Below are positions 47,160 through 60,700 of a DNA stretch of 64,000 nt, piece by piece. The translations under genes and the position numbers were made by a program. Source of the DNA: Blasia pusilla (lineage: Eukaryota > Marchantiophyta > Marchantiopsida > Blasiales); assembly GCA_050084515.1 (NCBI GenBank), contig CM114274.1, positions 4,836,001 through 4,900,000 on the forward strand. Reading direction: 5' to 3'. Within the stretch, counting starts at the first letter, position 1. Every line of letters begins with the position of its first letter. The notes below the pieces were generated by a model. It was not told the DNA's origin, did no database searches, and saw nothing but the letters and a program-made list of their open reading frames with translations.

Positions 47160-49255
47160 TGAGTTACTTCTCACCAACTTTATAGATAATAAGTGTGGTG
47201 TTCCATCATAGGTAAAATACAAACTTCATCTATAGCCTAAATCCATAATCGATATTGGATGTAATTATGGAATCAAAGCATTAAATTACGTTTGGACTCG
47301 ATCACACACTATTCATATGGCAAAAAACTATTGAACGTCATTTTGCATACCTCGCTACCAATATTATATCTAGAGCAACTATACATTCGCTTTATACCAA
47401 AGAGTCCCAACTCCTTGTGGGCATGCTATACCAATTGTGCTCTCTGTGAAGGATGAGACACTATGTATATTTTACCATCCTCCAAAACTCATGAGACATA
47501 TGTTCCCTCCCATTGGAACCGTCTAGTTAGTTGTAGGATCTGAACCTACTCTCTGGCACCCATTGTGCTTACAACACTACTAATACGTAAGTACTCCAAG
47601 ATCACCCCATCCTAGTGGATATCCCGACCACATGTCGCCTCCTTATGGGGCTGAATGTAAGGGCTCTCCATAGGACCTTGCCATCAGAGTCCCAATTCTT
47701 GGGCTTTCCATACCTAACCCAAATAAGCTAACATGTGCCATCTAAGCACGATCTCCTCATCACTCTCTCCATGTCAAGGAGCTCTATTTGCATCTTGCTT
47801 ACTCGGGCATGGGTTATAACTCAACCAATTTACATCCTCCTTGAGCGTCCCAAGTCGATGTACCCCCTATAAATCTTACTCTTGCAACAATAGAGCCCAC
47901 CTAGAAAACTTCCTTGTAAGCTTGTTAGACTCCATCAACCACTCAAAAGTTTGATGATCGCTAATGATGGTAAAGGGATTGACAAATAAGTAATATCTTA
48001 AATGTGTGATAGTCCACATTATAGCCAAGCACTCATACGAGCTATATTTTGCCTCTACAACGTTGTTTGAATGACTAATAGAAGCCACCATGAACTCTCT
48101 ACCCTCATCATCATGTTGGATAAGCATTACTCCAAGCCCCAACATACTCCAATCTATATGTAATTTATGACGTCTTTTAGGGTAGATTAATGAGATCTAG
48201 TAGAGCGCCTCCAAGAATACTGGAGGATAACCTCATGAGGTGGAGGATGACCTGTTGAGGCCACATGTAACCTGAGATAGTAGGTTTTCCCTTCGTTTCG
48301 CCTCATTTGGAGCCATATAGAGAAACTAACTATTTTGAGTAAATTGCCATTTTGAGTATGGTTTCCTTTCCATTTCAAGAAGTGATCAAGAGCCAAAGAG
48401 CTGACCTCCGAGCATAGGTTACCGCAAAGAGAGCTTGGGAGAGCTCATTCTCTCTTTGTTGAACCTCTTGGCATAAGGCAACAAAGTTATGGTACTCTTT
48501 GCCTTGTGTATGCAACCCAAGCTTCTCATTAGAAGAGTGGGTTTGGTTTGAAGAGATAGAGTTGTGTGCATCATGGAGAGACTTTGTTGTAAGAGTGTTA
48601 CTTGATTTATTAGAGATATTTTTGTACTTATCATTCGATATGTGGATGCCATAAGTTAGCGTGGGATCGTATGTATTTATGTATATATTTGGTGACAATA
48701 ATGTGTGTTGTGTAGCGATGTGTATGCGCACAAGAAATTGGAAATGTTGCCCTCTGACAGGTCTTCTCAATATAGGCGCAAATATCAATATCTCCTTAAG
48801 CAGTTAAAATGCTCTCTCCAACTCATCTCCCCAAAGCCACTTGTGATCCACCTTGGTCAACAAGTTTAGTGGCTTTGCAATGGAAGTGAAACCCTTCACG
48901 TACAGCCAACACAAATTCATCAATCCCATGAATGTGCAAACTCGACTCCCATTTATAAGACGTGGAATGCCTGAGATATCCTCTACCTTTGTCTACATAA
49001 CACCAAGGCCACCTAGGTATATCGTATGACCCAAGTACTCAATATGATCATAGAAGAACTTCCACTTTTTTGGATGTAGTTTTTTCCCATGTAATTGCAA
49101 TCGTCAAAACACCTCCTCTAGATGTCGCTCATGTTCTATAATAGTGGTGTTGAAGACTGCGATATCATCAATGTAACACCTACCAAAACCTAGACGTGCC
49201 AAAATCCTATCCAGGACCAAGGTTTCACACATATAAAGTGCATGTCCGTGGACTT
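47160..49255 (-). mobile_element. Third gypsy copy (RT, RNase H, start of integrase), minus strand, decayed
   Basis: Minus-strand pieces follow the element at 6895-16972. The RT box CYIDD is near 49165, then HERHLEEVF, YLGHTIY and YVKGFTSIAKPLNLLT. The RNase H trace lies at 47876-48145 (SSYECLAIMWTITHLRYYLF, IISDHQ). An integrase zinc-finger trace (LGLFGIKRMYS) is near 47400. Stops and frameshifts are frequent. An insertion (48167-48735) splits the boundary between RT and RNase H. The 5' part (gag to RT fingers, including any methyltransferase) is missing. Confidence 0.85.
48167..48735 (+). mobile_element. Insertion of dispersed repeat B into the third gypsy copy
   Basis: The gypsy frame is cut after ILRRPVRGQHF and resumes at DWSMLGLGVML, with about 569 bp in between. 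The inserted sequence (plus-strand ends ATGACGTCTTTTAGGG and GTATGCGCACAAGA) contains repeat B, also present at 17322-17691. AATT flanks both ends, but a full 5-bp target duplication is not clear. Confidence 0.75.
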
Positions 49256-49519
49256 ATATCCATCATAGGACGAATATGTCCGTGCGGGCTTGGGTTCTCG
49301 CGGCCCGTACTTGGGCTTGCCCTACCCATAATATAAACTTGGGCTCAACCAATCCGCATTTAGTCTAGTCTAACAACTTGGCGTCCGTCCTTTTGTAGCC
49401 CGCTCTAAGCCCTCGCCTCGCTTGTAGAAGCTCGCATCGAGCCCGCGCATATATGGCCCACACTAAACATAAGGCTCATGTGACTTACCAAGACTTAAGA
49501 ACATTGCGACTATACTAGT
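49256..49519. other. Spacer between gypsy and copia remnants
   Basis: GC-richer non-coding stretch with recurring 'gggctt/gcccgc' words. No gene. Confidence 0.5.
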
Positions 49520-49689
49520 ATTATAGGTTGGGAAAAATCAACCCACCATCCATAAATGATTTCTGCCCAATCAGGATATATGAATCCATGTAATAGAAAA
49601 CTCGGAGAAGATTCAAATTGAAGCCCAAATTAAATAGAGAATTTCATATACCGCATAATCCTCCTCACAGCATCAAGGTGAGGTTTTCA

Positions 49690-52500
49690 AGGTGCTTGCA
49701 TAAACTAACTCACTAGGCCAACAACATAGCTCAAATCTCGTATGGTTATAGTTAGATAGATTAAACTTCCAACCATGCGCCTGTACATATTAGAATCTGC
49801 AAGCATCTCTCCTTCATCCACTCTTAGCTTCATGGTCTGGTCCAAAGGTGTAGAGATTGGCTTACGAGCCGTCATACCATATTTTGAAAGCATATGAAGA
49901 GCATATTGTCGTTGTAGTAACCACATGCTCTCTCTAACCTTGATAAACTCAATACCAAGGAAGTACTTGAGTTCTCTCAAGTCCTTCATATCAAATTTGC
50001 TTGTAACTTAAGTTTGACTTGTTGTACCATTTCTTCAATATTCCCAGTAACCAGGAGATCGTCAACATACAACACAATGAAGACCGTATGATCTTGTCCT
50101 CTCAAGACACATATAACGAGGAGTCATAATCACATACCCTAAAACCCAACTCAGGATGTATGTAATCTTGCCATACCAAGCTCTTGGAGCTTGTTTGAGC
50201 ACGTATAGAGCTTTTTTCAACCTACATCCGCGAAATGAAAACTTGGGATGCTCGTATCCAAGTGGTTGAGTCATATATACCTCCTCGTATAGATCTCCAT
50301 TCAAGAAGGCATTCTTGACGTCCATATGATGTAATCTCCACTTCTTACTTACTGCAATCACTGTTCTCGTAGTCGCCATCTTTGCAATAGGGCTAAATGT
50401 TTCCTCATAATCGATACCAAATTGTTGTGCACAGTCTTTAGCCACCAATCTCGCTTTGTATCTGTTAATTGTACCATTTTGATTACGCTTGATTTTGTAA
50501 ACCTATTTGCAATCAATAACTTCCTTACCAAAAGGTATATCAACTAGCTCCCATGTTTATTGATGCCTTAATGTAGCAAGCTCTTCCTCCATAGCTTTAA
50601 TCCATTCGACTTTACTTGCAGCTTCTTCAAAACAACTCGGCTCTTGTTGTTGAAGGATAGTCATCATATATGCATCATGTGTCGCAAGGAAACCTTCATT
50701 TATGAATTTATGAACTGGATGTGTAACTCTACTTGATCTACAAAGTTGTTGTTTAGAGGTAGATGCCTGTAACACGTGACTCGAGCTCTGACTAGTGTCA
50801 ACAGGTTGAATATGAACTCTTCCCATCCATGGACTCACAAATTTAACTGATGAATCTATGATCTCTCCTAATCCTACACTAGTACTCGGGGAAGTTGAAG
50901 GTAATGTGTGTTGGTTTACAGTCATATTCTTCCCCTCAATAGACGAGTTTAGAGGTGGAATAGGCTCAGATGGAGCATACCATGACTTTAGCTCATCAAA
51001 GACAACATCTCGACTAATAATATGTTGCCTAGAGGATGGAATGTAGCACTTATACCCCTTAGTTCCATCAGCATAGCCAATGAAGATACATCTTTCAAAC
51101 TTAGGGTCTAATTTATGACGTCTCTCAGAAGGAACATGAGCATAACAAATACAACTTTCAAGAAGGAAAAATCAGGTTTACTTCCTATGAAGACTTCAAA
51201 TGGAGTTTTATCATGAACTCATGCTGTTGGAGTTCGGTTGGTTAAGAAAATTGCACATGCTACAGCCTCTGCCCAATAGACCTTAGGCATGTTTTTCTCA
51301 TTCAGCATAGCTCGTGCCGCTTTAACAATATATCGATTCTTCCTCTCAGAAACTCCATTTTGTTGTGGAGTGTAACGACAAGTCATTTGACGTTGGATGC
51401 TATTCTGACGTAAATACTCATCAAATTCTGTTGAAATATACTCTCTTCTCCATCACAACTCAATTTTAGAATGTGTTCTCCAGTCTGCTTCTCTACTAGA
51501 ACTCTGAATGTTTGGAACATTGAGAATACCTCTGACTTGGTTTTCAGAAAATATACCCATATATACCTAGAGAAGTCATCAATAAATGAAACAAAGTAGT
51601 TGCAACCATTAAGGCTATGTTGTGATGTTGTCCACACATCACTATGGATGAACTCCAATATCCTGGATGCTCTTCTATCTTGCTTTGGAAAAGGAAATCT
51701 AGCTTGTTTTCCAAATTGGCAAGCAGGACATACCTCTAACGTAGTAGGACTCGCTAATTTAGGAAGTCCTATTACTATATTAGATGATGAAGTACTATAT
51801 TTGAATATCCAATTCAAATATTCATATGAATTGGACATTTGAAGATTCATATGTCCAATTCTTTTATGCCATACATTTAGATCTGTGACATGTTGGCCAG
51901 TTTCACCATACATTGTTGTTTGAATCTCTAGCATCGAAACATCTAATTTGAACATTTTACCAGATCTAGTTCCTTTGGCTAGCGTAGTCTGATCATCCAT
52001 TGTTTCAATGAAATAACCATCTATGTTAAACTTCACTTGATAACCTTGTTCTACTATCAGTCCTACAAAGATCAGGTTTCTTGCAATGGTAGGAACATAG
52101 AAAATATTTCCAAGAGCACAAAGACCATCTAATGCTATTGGAACTTTATCGGTATGCGTGATATGATGTTGAGTGTCATCTCCTGTGAGCACAATTGCAG
52201 GATCTTTCATTGGCTCTAAACTACTGAACCATTTAGCTTGTGAGGTCATGTGATTTGATGCATCAGAGTCAATGTACCAATCTCTTGTCGAGTCTTTCTT
52301 AACCATTGCTCCCATATGATGAGTCATGACCAAGAGATGCTCCATTTGTGAATGTGGTTGTTCTTGGTACTGCTCTTGGTGTTGTTGCTCCACATAGTTT
52401 TGTTGCTGTAAGGCTACTATTCTCATATCTGCCTTCTTCTTGAAGCAAAACTTTGCATAGTGATCTTTTATCCTACAGTAATTGTAAGATCTAGGGATCC
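49690..52500 (-). pseudogene. Copia pol: protease, integrase, RT, RNase H (broken)
   Basis: The longest piece is 347 codons (51383-52426). The protease active site reads DSDASNHMT where DSGAS is normal. The integrase has HKRIGHMN and CPACQFGKQ (HHCC), then HSDVW and FIDDFSRYIWVYF. RT follows at 50062-50448 (DYEETFSPIAK, VKNAFLNGDLYEEVYM) with YVDDLLVTG near 50065. RNase H begins at 49989 (MKDLRELKYFLGIEF ... YRRMVGSLIYL). Several stops and frameshifts separate the pieces. Confidence 0.9.
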
Positions 52501-52819
52501 TACGCTGCTGAGCTCAATTCCAACGGTTTCCACCATCACCACCTTATGATTGTGTGTGGTACTGGTTCGTAGGTGATTGTGTGACATTATATTGAGTGCC
52601 TCTTCCTCCATATGCTTTATATCCACCACGACCACGGAAGGTTGCCACGACCCCTGCCTCTATTTGATCCATAACCTACAAATAGCGCATTCTCTTGCAC
52701 ACTACAAAGCTACCGTTGCCTACTAGGCGCATCTCCTCACTGATCAACATAGGAACTAACTCTTGAAAGGTTGGATACTTCTCTCTCATAGAGATAAAGG
52801 TCTCAACGGACTTGTAATC

Positions 52820-53308
52820 CTATGGAAGGCCTTGAAGAGTGAATAAAATCATATCATCATCTTCTACTGTCACTCCAATGTTATTCAATGGATCAACAAT
52901 ATGTCTGATACTCAAAATATAATCATTGATGCTATACGATCCTTTCCTCACTTTGTTCAATTGTTGTTTCAATTGAACCTTTCTAGCCTTTGTAGATGTA
53001 TGGAACAACTTTTCCAATGCATCCCAGGCCTCCTTCGGAGTATCAACATCTTGAATGTGACCTATCATTAGCGAACTGATCGTAATTGAAATGTAGTGAA
53101 TTACTTGCCTTACGCATTTGTTCCAGGCGCGAACATTCAAGTCTATTGAGTCACCTTCTGGCTTGGCCTCATCACCTGTGACAAGCTCCCATAGTTCTTG
53201 ACCCATGAGAAATTTTTTCATGCAATATTTCCAGACATTGTAATTCTGCTTATCTAGCTTCTCGCCTGTGATTACTGTTGAGGAATACTCCATGACGGAC
53301 GATTTCAC
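52820..53308 (-). pseudogene. Copia gag, N-terminal part
   Basis: 162 open codons with the copia gag (UBN2-type) pattern: LDKQNYNVWKYCMKKFL, then WNKCVRQVIHYISITISSLM and AWDALEKLFHTSTKARKVQLK. A stop follows QGLP. Further on (near 52460) a zinc knuckle reads YNYCRIKDHYAKFC, its first Cys replaced by Tyr. Gag would form the particle. The frame from here to the protease is broken. Confidence 0.88.
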
Positions 53309-53541
53309 TCACAAAAACGTAATTTCACGCTTTCTACTGCTCCAATTGAAGCATAGATCACTCCTACACAAAAATTGACTTGAAATTTTCCAAAATTGAT
53401 CAACTATATGAAAGAACTAGTCAAAATTGGCCCGTAGAGAGCAAACTGCACAATTTTTCTTCACTAATTGCACTTTCCTACACTGAAATTGCTATTACAT
53501 GAGCTTAGAATGTCAGAATCAAGCGATTTTGGGTACCAAAT

Positions 53542-56412
53542 GTAGCAGTACATGATCTCTCATGAACTTGATTGTAACTCAATCTTCAATATCTCCTACA
53601 TAGCTCTCCTTTCATTTCCTAATGGTGGTTGGAGGGCAACAAGGAGGGTTGCAATTGATAAGATGCATGTTGCCACATAGATTGGGCTACGGCCTTCGTC
53701 ATTGATGAAATTTCATATGTGAATAGTGAGCATGAGAAAGAAGGAAGATTCATAAAGAAAGTAGGAACAAGTCTGAATTTGCTCACAAAAGCTAGGTCTG
53801 AGAAACAAGAAAAATTTTCTTAAGGAAATCAACAACCGCAATCAACCGACGCAAGCTACACATAAAAATAAATGGATTAGCTCCATTGTTCCATGAGCTC
53901 AATGACCGATTGTCGTTCTTGAACCCTACAAAAGCATCTTTGTTATGAAAAATCACCGTCAAACATAATGCGTACTACACTTACACGTCGGTATGGTCCA
54001 TTGATTGGGTAGCATATTTTGTCCTTGTCAGAACTTAACACCGCTTTCAAGATTTTTTTCAAGACCAAATCCACATTTCAAGGAGGTGAGCAATACCCAA
54101 TTACAAGGAATCTGTACAACCAAGCCGCCCACTCATATAAACAATGAATGATGCAAGCCATGGAGGAATAAGTAAGCTAAGGCACTGGAAAAAATCACCC
54201 AAATAGGTAACCATTGGGAAGAAACTTTTTACGCATAGCCTATTTTAGGAAGGCACAACAAAACACATGTCACAAATGTATTAAGCCATGGAGGAATACA
54301 CCAAATTTTGTAAGCTGCAGATGCAGTGCCGTCGGAAAAAATCACCTCAAATGGTAACCATTGGGACATCCAAGACCGATGTGTATATATTTAAGTCACA
54401 CGCCTTGAAAATTACGAAATCTTTCAAAATTGAAGTTTCTTGGAGGTGAATGGAAACCGTCCCTATTTTATGGTCAAATGCTTGAAGGATGTCAAAAAAT
54501 TTATATCCTCCAAGTGAGATGCGCTATTGAGAAAACATCACTCCTTCCCCAAATTGAACTTTCAACACAAGCTTCACCCTACATCAATGCTCCATCATCC
54601 ACATAGGCCTATAACCCATGGGAATACCGTACCCTCTCTCTCTACTCATGGAGACAAACATGTGGCCTGAAGATTTAAATAAGCAATTTAAGCATTAGCA
54701 GTGTGGACAATAACTAAATTGCCCACTCTAACTAACCATCCATAATGCTCCATTAATCATGCTTAAGACAAGGATTAGGCCATGGAACACACTCATTAGG
54801 AAAGTACCAACTAAGGCTATATGAGATCAGGAAGATGCTCGTGCGATGCACATTTTTTAGTTCTTTTTAAAAATAAGGAAAATGAAATGGAGAAAGGAAA
54901 ATTTGTGGAAAGAAATAAAATAAATCTTGAAAAGATTAAGAGGGAAAAAGGAGGTTATTAAAAAATGTGAGAATGGAAACATCACTAAATACACCTTCTT
55001 GACTTTTTGAATATTTTTTTAGTTTCATAACTTTTATTTTGAAATGGAGTTTCCCAACTTTCCCTAGCCTACAAATCGTCAAATTTGTACAGTTTCAAAT
55101 TTTGAGGGAATATAAAACTTAGAAAGAAGTCATTTGAATGACTTCTTTTAAAATCTAATCTCCCTAAATTATTGTGAGAAAGTAATTCCTTTTTCCTTAA
55201 AGGCCAAAAATATGAAGATCCTCGCTCCCCTCTTAGTAGAGCCTCTTTTTTGCTAGCTTAACTATCCCCCTCATTGCCTTTCATTTTTTTCCTTAAAGGG
55301 ATACATCGTATTACGTGCATACATGTCTTGAAAGGACTTGTGTCACCCCCAAAAAGACTCCTATTGTAAGTCCATCCTCTTTTAATGGTATAGACAAGAA
55401 CCCATGTGGAAAACATTCAAGAAGGTAGACAAATCAAGAAGGGATGTTGTAATAATAATATAGATAGAAATTATGTTGTTGAGAGCCTCGTAAATATGAT
55501 GATGATGATCACTCACACAATACATGATATTTTTAAATTAGGTGTTACTTATTATTAATTTATAATACGAAACATGTAAGGAACATTGTATTACTTAGTG
55601 TGATTTCGGTCCCTTAAATGGGTGTGAAGTGGATGTGGAGTTCTCTTGTTGCTCTATTAGCTAACATGCTACATGTCCTAGGTAAATTTTGGATCATACA
55701 TCTTGAGTCATATTATCCCACTGTCCTTTGATTTTTCTATGACCTTGCATTACAAGTGGCCAAACAACTTTATCTAGTTACTTTTTTTTTTTATTATCTC
55801 TCCTAAATTCAACTCCCTCTCTCAAAGTGACATGTGTCGATACCATAGGAACCCTTAGAGGACAGGTGTCAACACCTTAGGAGGGTTTCATCAAACCCTA
55901 CCCTCTTTTAATTATATAGATTTCAAAATCATTGGCATATTCTTAAGTGCCATGAAGATTCTATTTTTATTTGGAAATAAAACTTTCACAAGATTGGTAG
56001 AAAATTCAAAGCATGAGAGGGCAATCTTCCAAACTATCCTTGAAGTTGTGACAATCAAAATTATACTTATTTCATATTCTATATTTTTTAGAAGAAGATT
56101 ATATAAAATTGGGTGCCCTATTCTACCAAGATTAACCTCAATTTTTTCAAGAGTAATATATGAGAGTTTGGATACTTTTTCTAGAAAAGAAAGTCAATAT
56201 TTTTGTTAGGAATCATAAAATCTTAGAAGTATTTTAAAATCAGAAAAATGTGTCTTTAGAAAAAGAATGATACATCACTTATCGCCTCTCGGCATTTATA
56301 AAAAGAAGCGTCAAAAATATTTGAATTCAAAAAATTCCGTTTTTATCAGATAATTCGAAGAACTTAAATAATCTCTTTTTTGAAGATTTTGTCCAAATTT
56401 TGAAATCTGGTT
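53542..56412. other. Copia 5' LTR (edge unclear) followed by AT-rich repeat-like DNA
   Basis: From 53541 upward (TGTAGCAGTACATG...) the sequence should be the copia LTR, but without a partner LTR its far edge cannot be placed. From about 54800 to 56400 the DNA is very AT-rich. An 85-codon frame at 55952-56209 is not convincing. Confidence 0.5.
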
Positions 56413-57432
56413 TCAAACTTTCCTACGCGTGACGGGGACAGCACCACCCAGAAGTGCCCACGTGGTGCCATGTAGCAAAACTCGGACGCGCGTGAAGGCA
56501 GCTGGAGGGAGCTCGCGCAACGGCGCCGCGCGCGCCTCCGTGGAATTACCGTAATTATTCGAGAATTCCCGCAGTAACGAACAGTGAATTGTTTGGCGCC
56601 CCGCGCGCATCCCTCTCCTCTCTCTCCTTCTCCCGCGGCAAGCGCTTCATCCGTCTCTGGAACGTCCGGTTCGAACTATTCTTATCTTCTGCGCTCTGAT
56701 GTGCTGCGCGGTTTCGGAATTCTTGTTGGCTAGTAGATTCGTCGCGCGCTGATGCAGATTGAAATTTCGAAAGCCGCCTTGCCGAGGTCGGGAGGGATCC
56801 CGTGACAGTAGCGCGCGGCGTGTTTCTAGTAGTTTTGTTTAAAATTTCATGATTGACTGACTGATCGGATTTTTTTTTGTGGAAGTCCGGCATGCAAGCG
56901 GACGAAATTCTGTTCATCCTGTGCGTGGATTGAAATTCGTCTGTGAAAATGTGGGGGTCTTCTGCGCTTGGATCACCGAAATAAACCCTGCCTGTTGCGA
57001 GGTTTCGAATTTCTCGGGGTTGTCGTGCTTGTCTCTGATAACCTCGTTGCGGGAGACTTCAGACCTCGTGTGGGCATAGCTGCTTCGGAATGCGTCCTGC
57101 AGGTGGTCGTGTTTTTTATGTTTTTGGAGTAGTTGAGGTGGCGAGCTCTTGTAAATGAGCCGAGATAGAGTCAGATTTTCACATGTGAAGTTCGTTTTCA
57201 TGTCGGCTGTTTCGCTTTCGAAGTGAAAGGAATCGGAGGTCTTATTATGATGCACATTTTAGATCGCGTCTCGGTCAGTTTTGAATCTCGTACTTCGGCC
57301 CAGTTTTGTACTGGGGCACTGCATTTCTGAAGTATGCTCTTTCTGAACCAGACTAGATTCGAATTTCAAATCGGGTAGAAATCAAAGGGAATTTGTAAAG
57401 TTGTACGCTGGATTGTTTGTCCTCTCATCGAA
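56413..57432 (+). promoter_or_regulatory. GC-rich region upstream of the small gene at 57433
   Basis: Composition rises sharply at about 56430 (CGCGCGC-rich stretches at 56480-56620), marking the end of the repeat block. It probably holds promoter and 5' UTR. No TATA box is obvious. Confidence 0.4.
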
Positions 57433-57750
57433 ATGGAAGCGGAGAGAAGGGACCAGGAGGAAGAACAGGAGCCAGAACAAGAGAAAGAGCAGAATTTGGA
57501 CTGTTGCATTCGTTGGCCTCTTGCAACGAAGAGACCACCGCGGAGGCGTGACATTCGCCACGTCAATTATGCTTTCGGAGAGCCAAAGGTAGATGAGGCG
57601 GAGAGGGAGGCTCAGGAGTGGCTTGATAACCTGTCTATTGCTGAGGATGAAGAGAAAAAACGTTATGGACAACCTGAACGTCAGGCAAGCATGGATATCT
57701 TGGACACAGTTACCCAACTGCATTTGATGCGTACTGTCATTCAGAAATAG
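57433..57750 (+). CDS. Hypothetical acidic protein or first exon
   Basis: The ATG at 57433 opens 105 codons. The start is rich in Glu and Gln (EQEPEQEKEQ), then comes a basic patch (KRPPRRRD), followed by VNYAFGEPKVDEAEREAQEWLDNL and a likely helix. The frame stops at 57748-57750. A donor-like GTAGAT after GEPK (near 57589) and a GC donor after PERQ (near 57684) could instead make it the first exon of a longer gene, perhaps the enkurin gene downstream. I recognise no family. Confidence 0.5.
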   Translation: MEAERRDQEEEQEPEQEKEQNLDCCIRWPLATKRPPRRRDIRHVNYAFGEPKVDEAEREAQEWLDNLSIAEDEEKKRYGQPERQASMDILDTVTQLHLMRTVIQK

Positions 57751-60700
57751 CTCGTGCGCACATATGCGTGATTACGTCTCGTCGTTGGTGCTGCAAAGCG
57801 TGTAGTTCACGCATGTAGTATCCTCGGCATGAAAATTCGTCATTTCACGGGATAAACCAACACCTTCAGTATCTTTCCTTTACTGAAATTGACGACTCGT
57901 TTGCTATCGCCTTGGTTATTTCATCCTCGGTGTAATTTCGGCAACTGCACGAGATCGGCCTAGAAATTCCGAAGTTCTTGCTTTCCCATTGCCGAAAACT
58001 AAGCACGATGGTTCCAAGAGATCGTTTTATTGATGGTGCCAGAAATTGTACTTCAAAACTAATCCTCTGCATCTCCTTCCGAAAGTGAGAAACTCCAAAT
58101 ATCTTAATGATAATACTACTGAATGGAGAGTACGAGTAGCCTCGATGAGTTTTTCCCAGCATAGTCCACAGCGGCCACTGATAGCATAATTCATTTTCGA
58201 CAATTTAAGGAGACTTGTGATATTTGAGAACGGGAACAAACTTCTCCTGTAGCCACTAAACCTACTTTATTTCTCGTGCGAACTAGCCAAACTAGGTCAG
58301 GTTTGTAGGATGATTCAAACCGCTTGGAATGGCATCTCACATAACTCCCTGGGCGAGACCCGATTAAGAACACGTGTCCCGTGATAAATCTGCAGGGACT
58401 GAAGTACAGGACTGCAGCGGCAAACCAAAGTCCTCAGATGTATGACAGGCTTCAGAAATGTCAACAAAATCAAGAACCTTACGAAATTCGTAAAAGTAAA
58501 CTCAGGAGTGAGAAGAGAAACGAAAGCCCGGACGTCTACACCGGACTACACGAGGATGATAGTGCCACAGCACCCGCGAGCCATCGGTCATTGGGCCCCT
58601 GGATCACTCGGCGGAGTGCTTTGGGCAATAATAGCTCCAGCATCTGGGCTATTCTACATCCCCAGTCCGAAACCGGGTAAGTTGAGATGCAATTTCCACT
58701 CACTAGGAGCTAGTAATGCGTTTTTGCCGAAATCACTGATATTGCAAACAGTGGACGCTAAGTATTGCAATTGCGAGAGAGCGCATACCAGTAAGGTAAT
58801 ACTCTGATAAATTCCTTTTCAAACGAAAATCGATGAGCACCAATTGCTTTTCTGCCCTCCAGAAACACATCCGTTCGATGTAGCCCTTACATAGTAGCTG
58901 CTCAAAAGTTAGCGGGGTATGTGACTGCATTCTGCTGTGTACTTGGGATCCAGAGTAGCGTCGTCGAGGATGACGATGTAATGAAGAAATTGATAGACTT
59001 TCAGTACTGCACTTCGTACAGTCCGTAAGCTCAATGCAAATGATCCTAGTTTGCTATTCTCACTTAGAAGTATGTGGGTCCACAGTTAGCGTGTTGGGAG
59101 TACTGCAACTCAGAGAGATTCATTCCATGACAGTGATTCTAGCTTGAACCTGGTTCTCAGATGTACAGGTCGATAGGTAGCGAGGTTTCATTCGTCTCTT
59201 TTCCTACGGGTCCTTTGCTTCCGTGTGACTGTTTTTCCAACCAACCAAGTAAAGAAAGGAACAGACTCTTCCCGCATCAACCATTGTCCTCCCTCAGCAA
59301 GATTCATTCGGGCCGTCATAAAACACATTTAGATCTTGTCCATATTGTGGCAGTGAAGAACACGTGCCGTCGTCGGAAGTCCGGTAACATCGCTGGTGAG
59401 GATGTGGACGTTGATGACCTGAATCGTTGACAGTCCGGTCCATGGATGGCTGGTAATGCGGGTCGATCAAACCCATGAAGGGGTGACGGTATACAATTCG
59501 GCTTAAACCTTAAACAGGATAAGTGGAAAATTTCGGCCAGCAATCTGTTTGCTTTGGAGAGAAGAAACAAAGTACTCAGAGTGCAAATACTGTTTGTACG
59601 GTAGGAAAAGACATTTTTGTTCATGTCAGATGCTGAAAGGAAACTTGTCATCAGCATTCATTTTGAGGCAGGTTAATACAGCCGTAGGTGGTTGCCAATT
59701 ATTTGATTGCGCGGAATCTAAGTTTCAGACGCGCGTAGCTTTTCTTATTGCGATACAAGGAGCTGCCCAAGAAAGAGCCGCTCATGAACGTTCTGGTGGA
59801 GAAGGCCCTAATCTCAACGCTGAGTGATGTGGAACCTTAGTTGCTGTGCACCTTGGGGTGACTATCTCCTTGGCCCTGCGGCATGCGCTGGAGTGGCTCA
59901 ATCAGGTGGAGATGACTGATTTTACAGTGTGTGAATCCGGATTACTCTCCTAGAAAAGTATTCCCTGCTTTAGTATTTTATCTGGACTTGTTTTTCGACC
60001 ATGCCACTATCACAGTAATGTCAAAGAGAATTCTACAACGTCATTGGCTCGGACAAGGACAAGAGTATGGAGTATTTGTGTCCAGGGAGGACACGCTGGA
60101 TGTGCGGTTTCGATGATTTAAGGAATCAGATTTGACTTTTGGTTGGATAACAGCTGGGCAAAACTTTAGATGAAGGGGTAGATGGGGCCGCTCGAGCTAG
60201 ACTGCTATGTCATCTGCCATACTAATTGATAAAAAAGATGGATGTCCAGTGTGTGTATGTAGGTTATGCTAGCCGGTGTAGGGCCTGAAATTAATGTCGG
60301 CCATTCAAATCGATGAAGTTCCCTACGATGTTTGAAGATCTATTCTTTGTCAGACTTGGGAATTTGTTCCTTGCCTGATCTAGAATATGCGACAAGTTTA
60401 ATTAGACCTTAAGACAACATCTTTTATAGAACTAGGATCATTATTGAATTTGAACTTCAACACACTGAGCCAATATGGTGGAACTGAGTCCTGGCGTAGA
60501 AAACATTCTTGAGTGATTTGAGTACTTCCGAGAACATTTAAGAAAATCAGTTTGTATGTTGTGTTCTGCCTCTGGTTAAGCTGCATTAAATAATGACTTA
60601 AGTTATGTATCTACGTTCTTGCGCATTGCGTCTGTTTGGGCTGAGTATTTAGATCCATATTTATCACAACCACCGATTTTGTCATGACCTCACGACCGAC

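Larger units (their letters stand above)
49520..53541 (-). mobile_element. Ty1/copia retrotransposon, minus strand, 3' end lost
   Basis: Order on the minus strand is gag, protease, integrase, reverse transcriptase, RNase H, which is the copia order. The internal region seems to begin at 53540, where TTTGGTACCC follows CTGCTACA, a plausible LTR end and primer-binding site. No matching LTR is found at the low-coordinate end, so the element is truncated near 49520 beside the gypsy remnant. Confidence 0.88.

Noticed and set aside
55952-56209. 85-codon frame in AT-rich DNA
   Set aside because: Ile/Lys/Phe-rich translation typical of random AT-rich sequence, with no similarity recognised.
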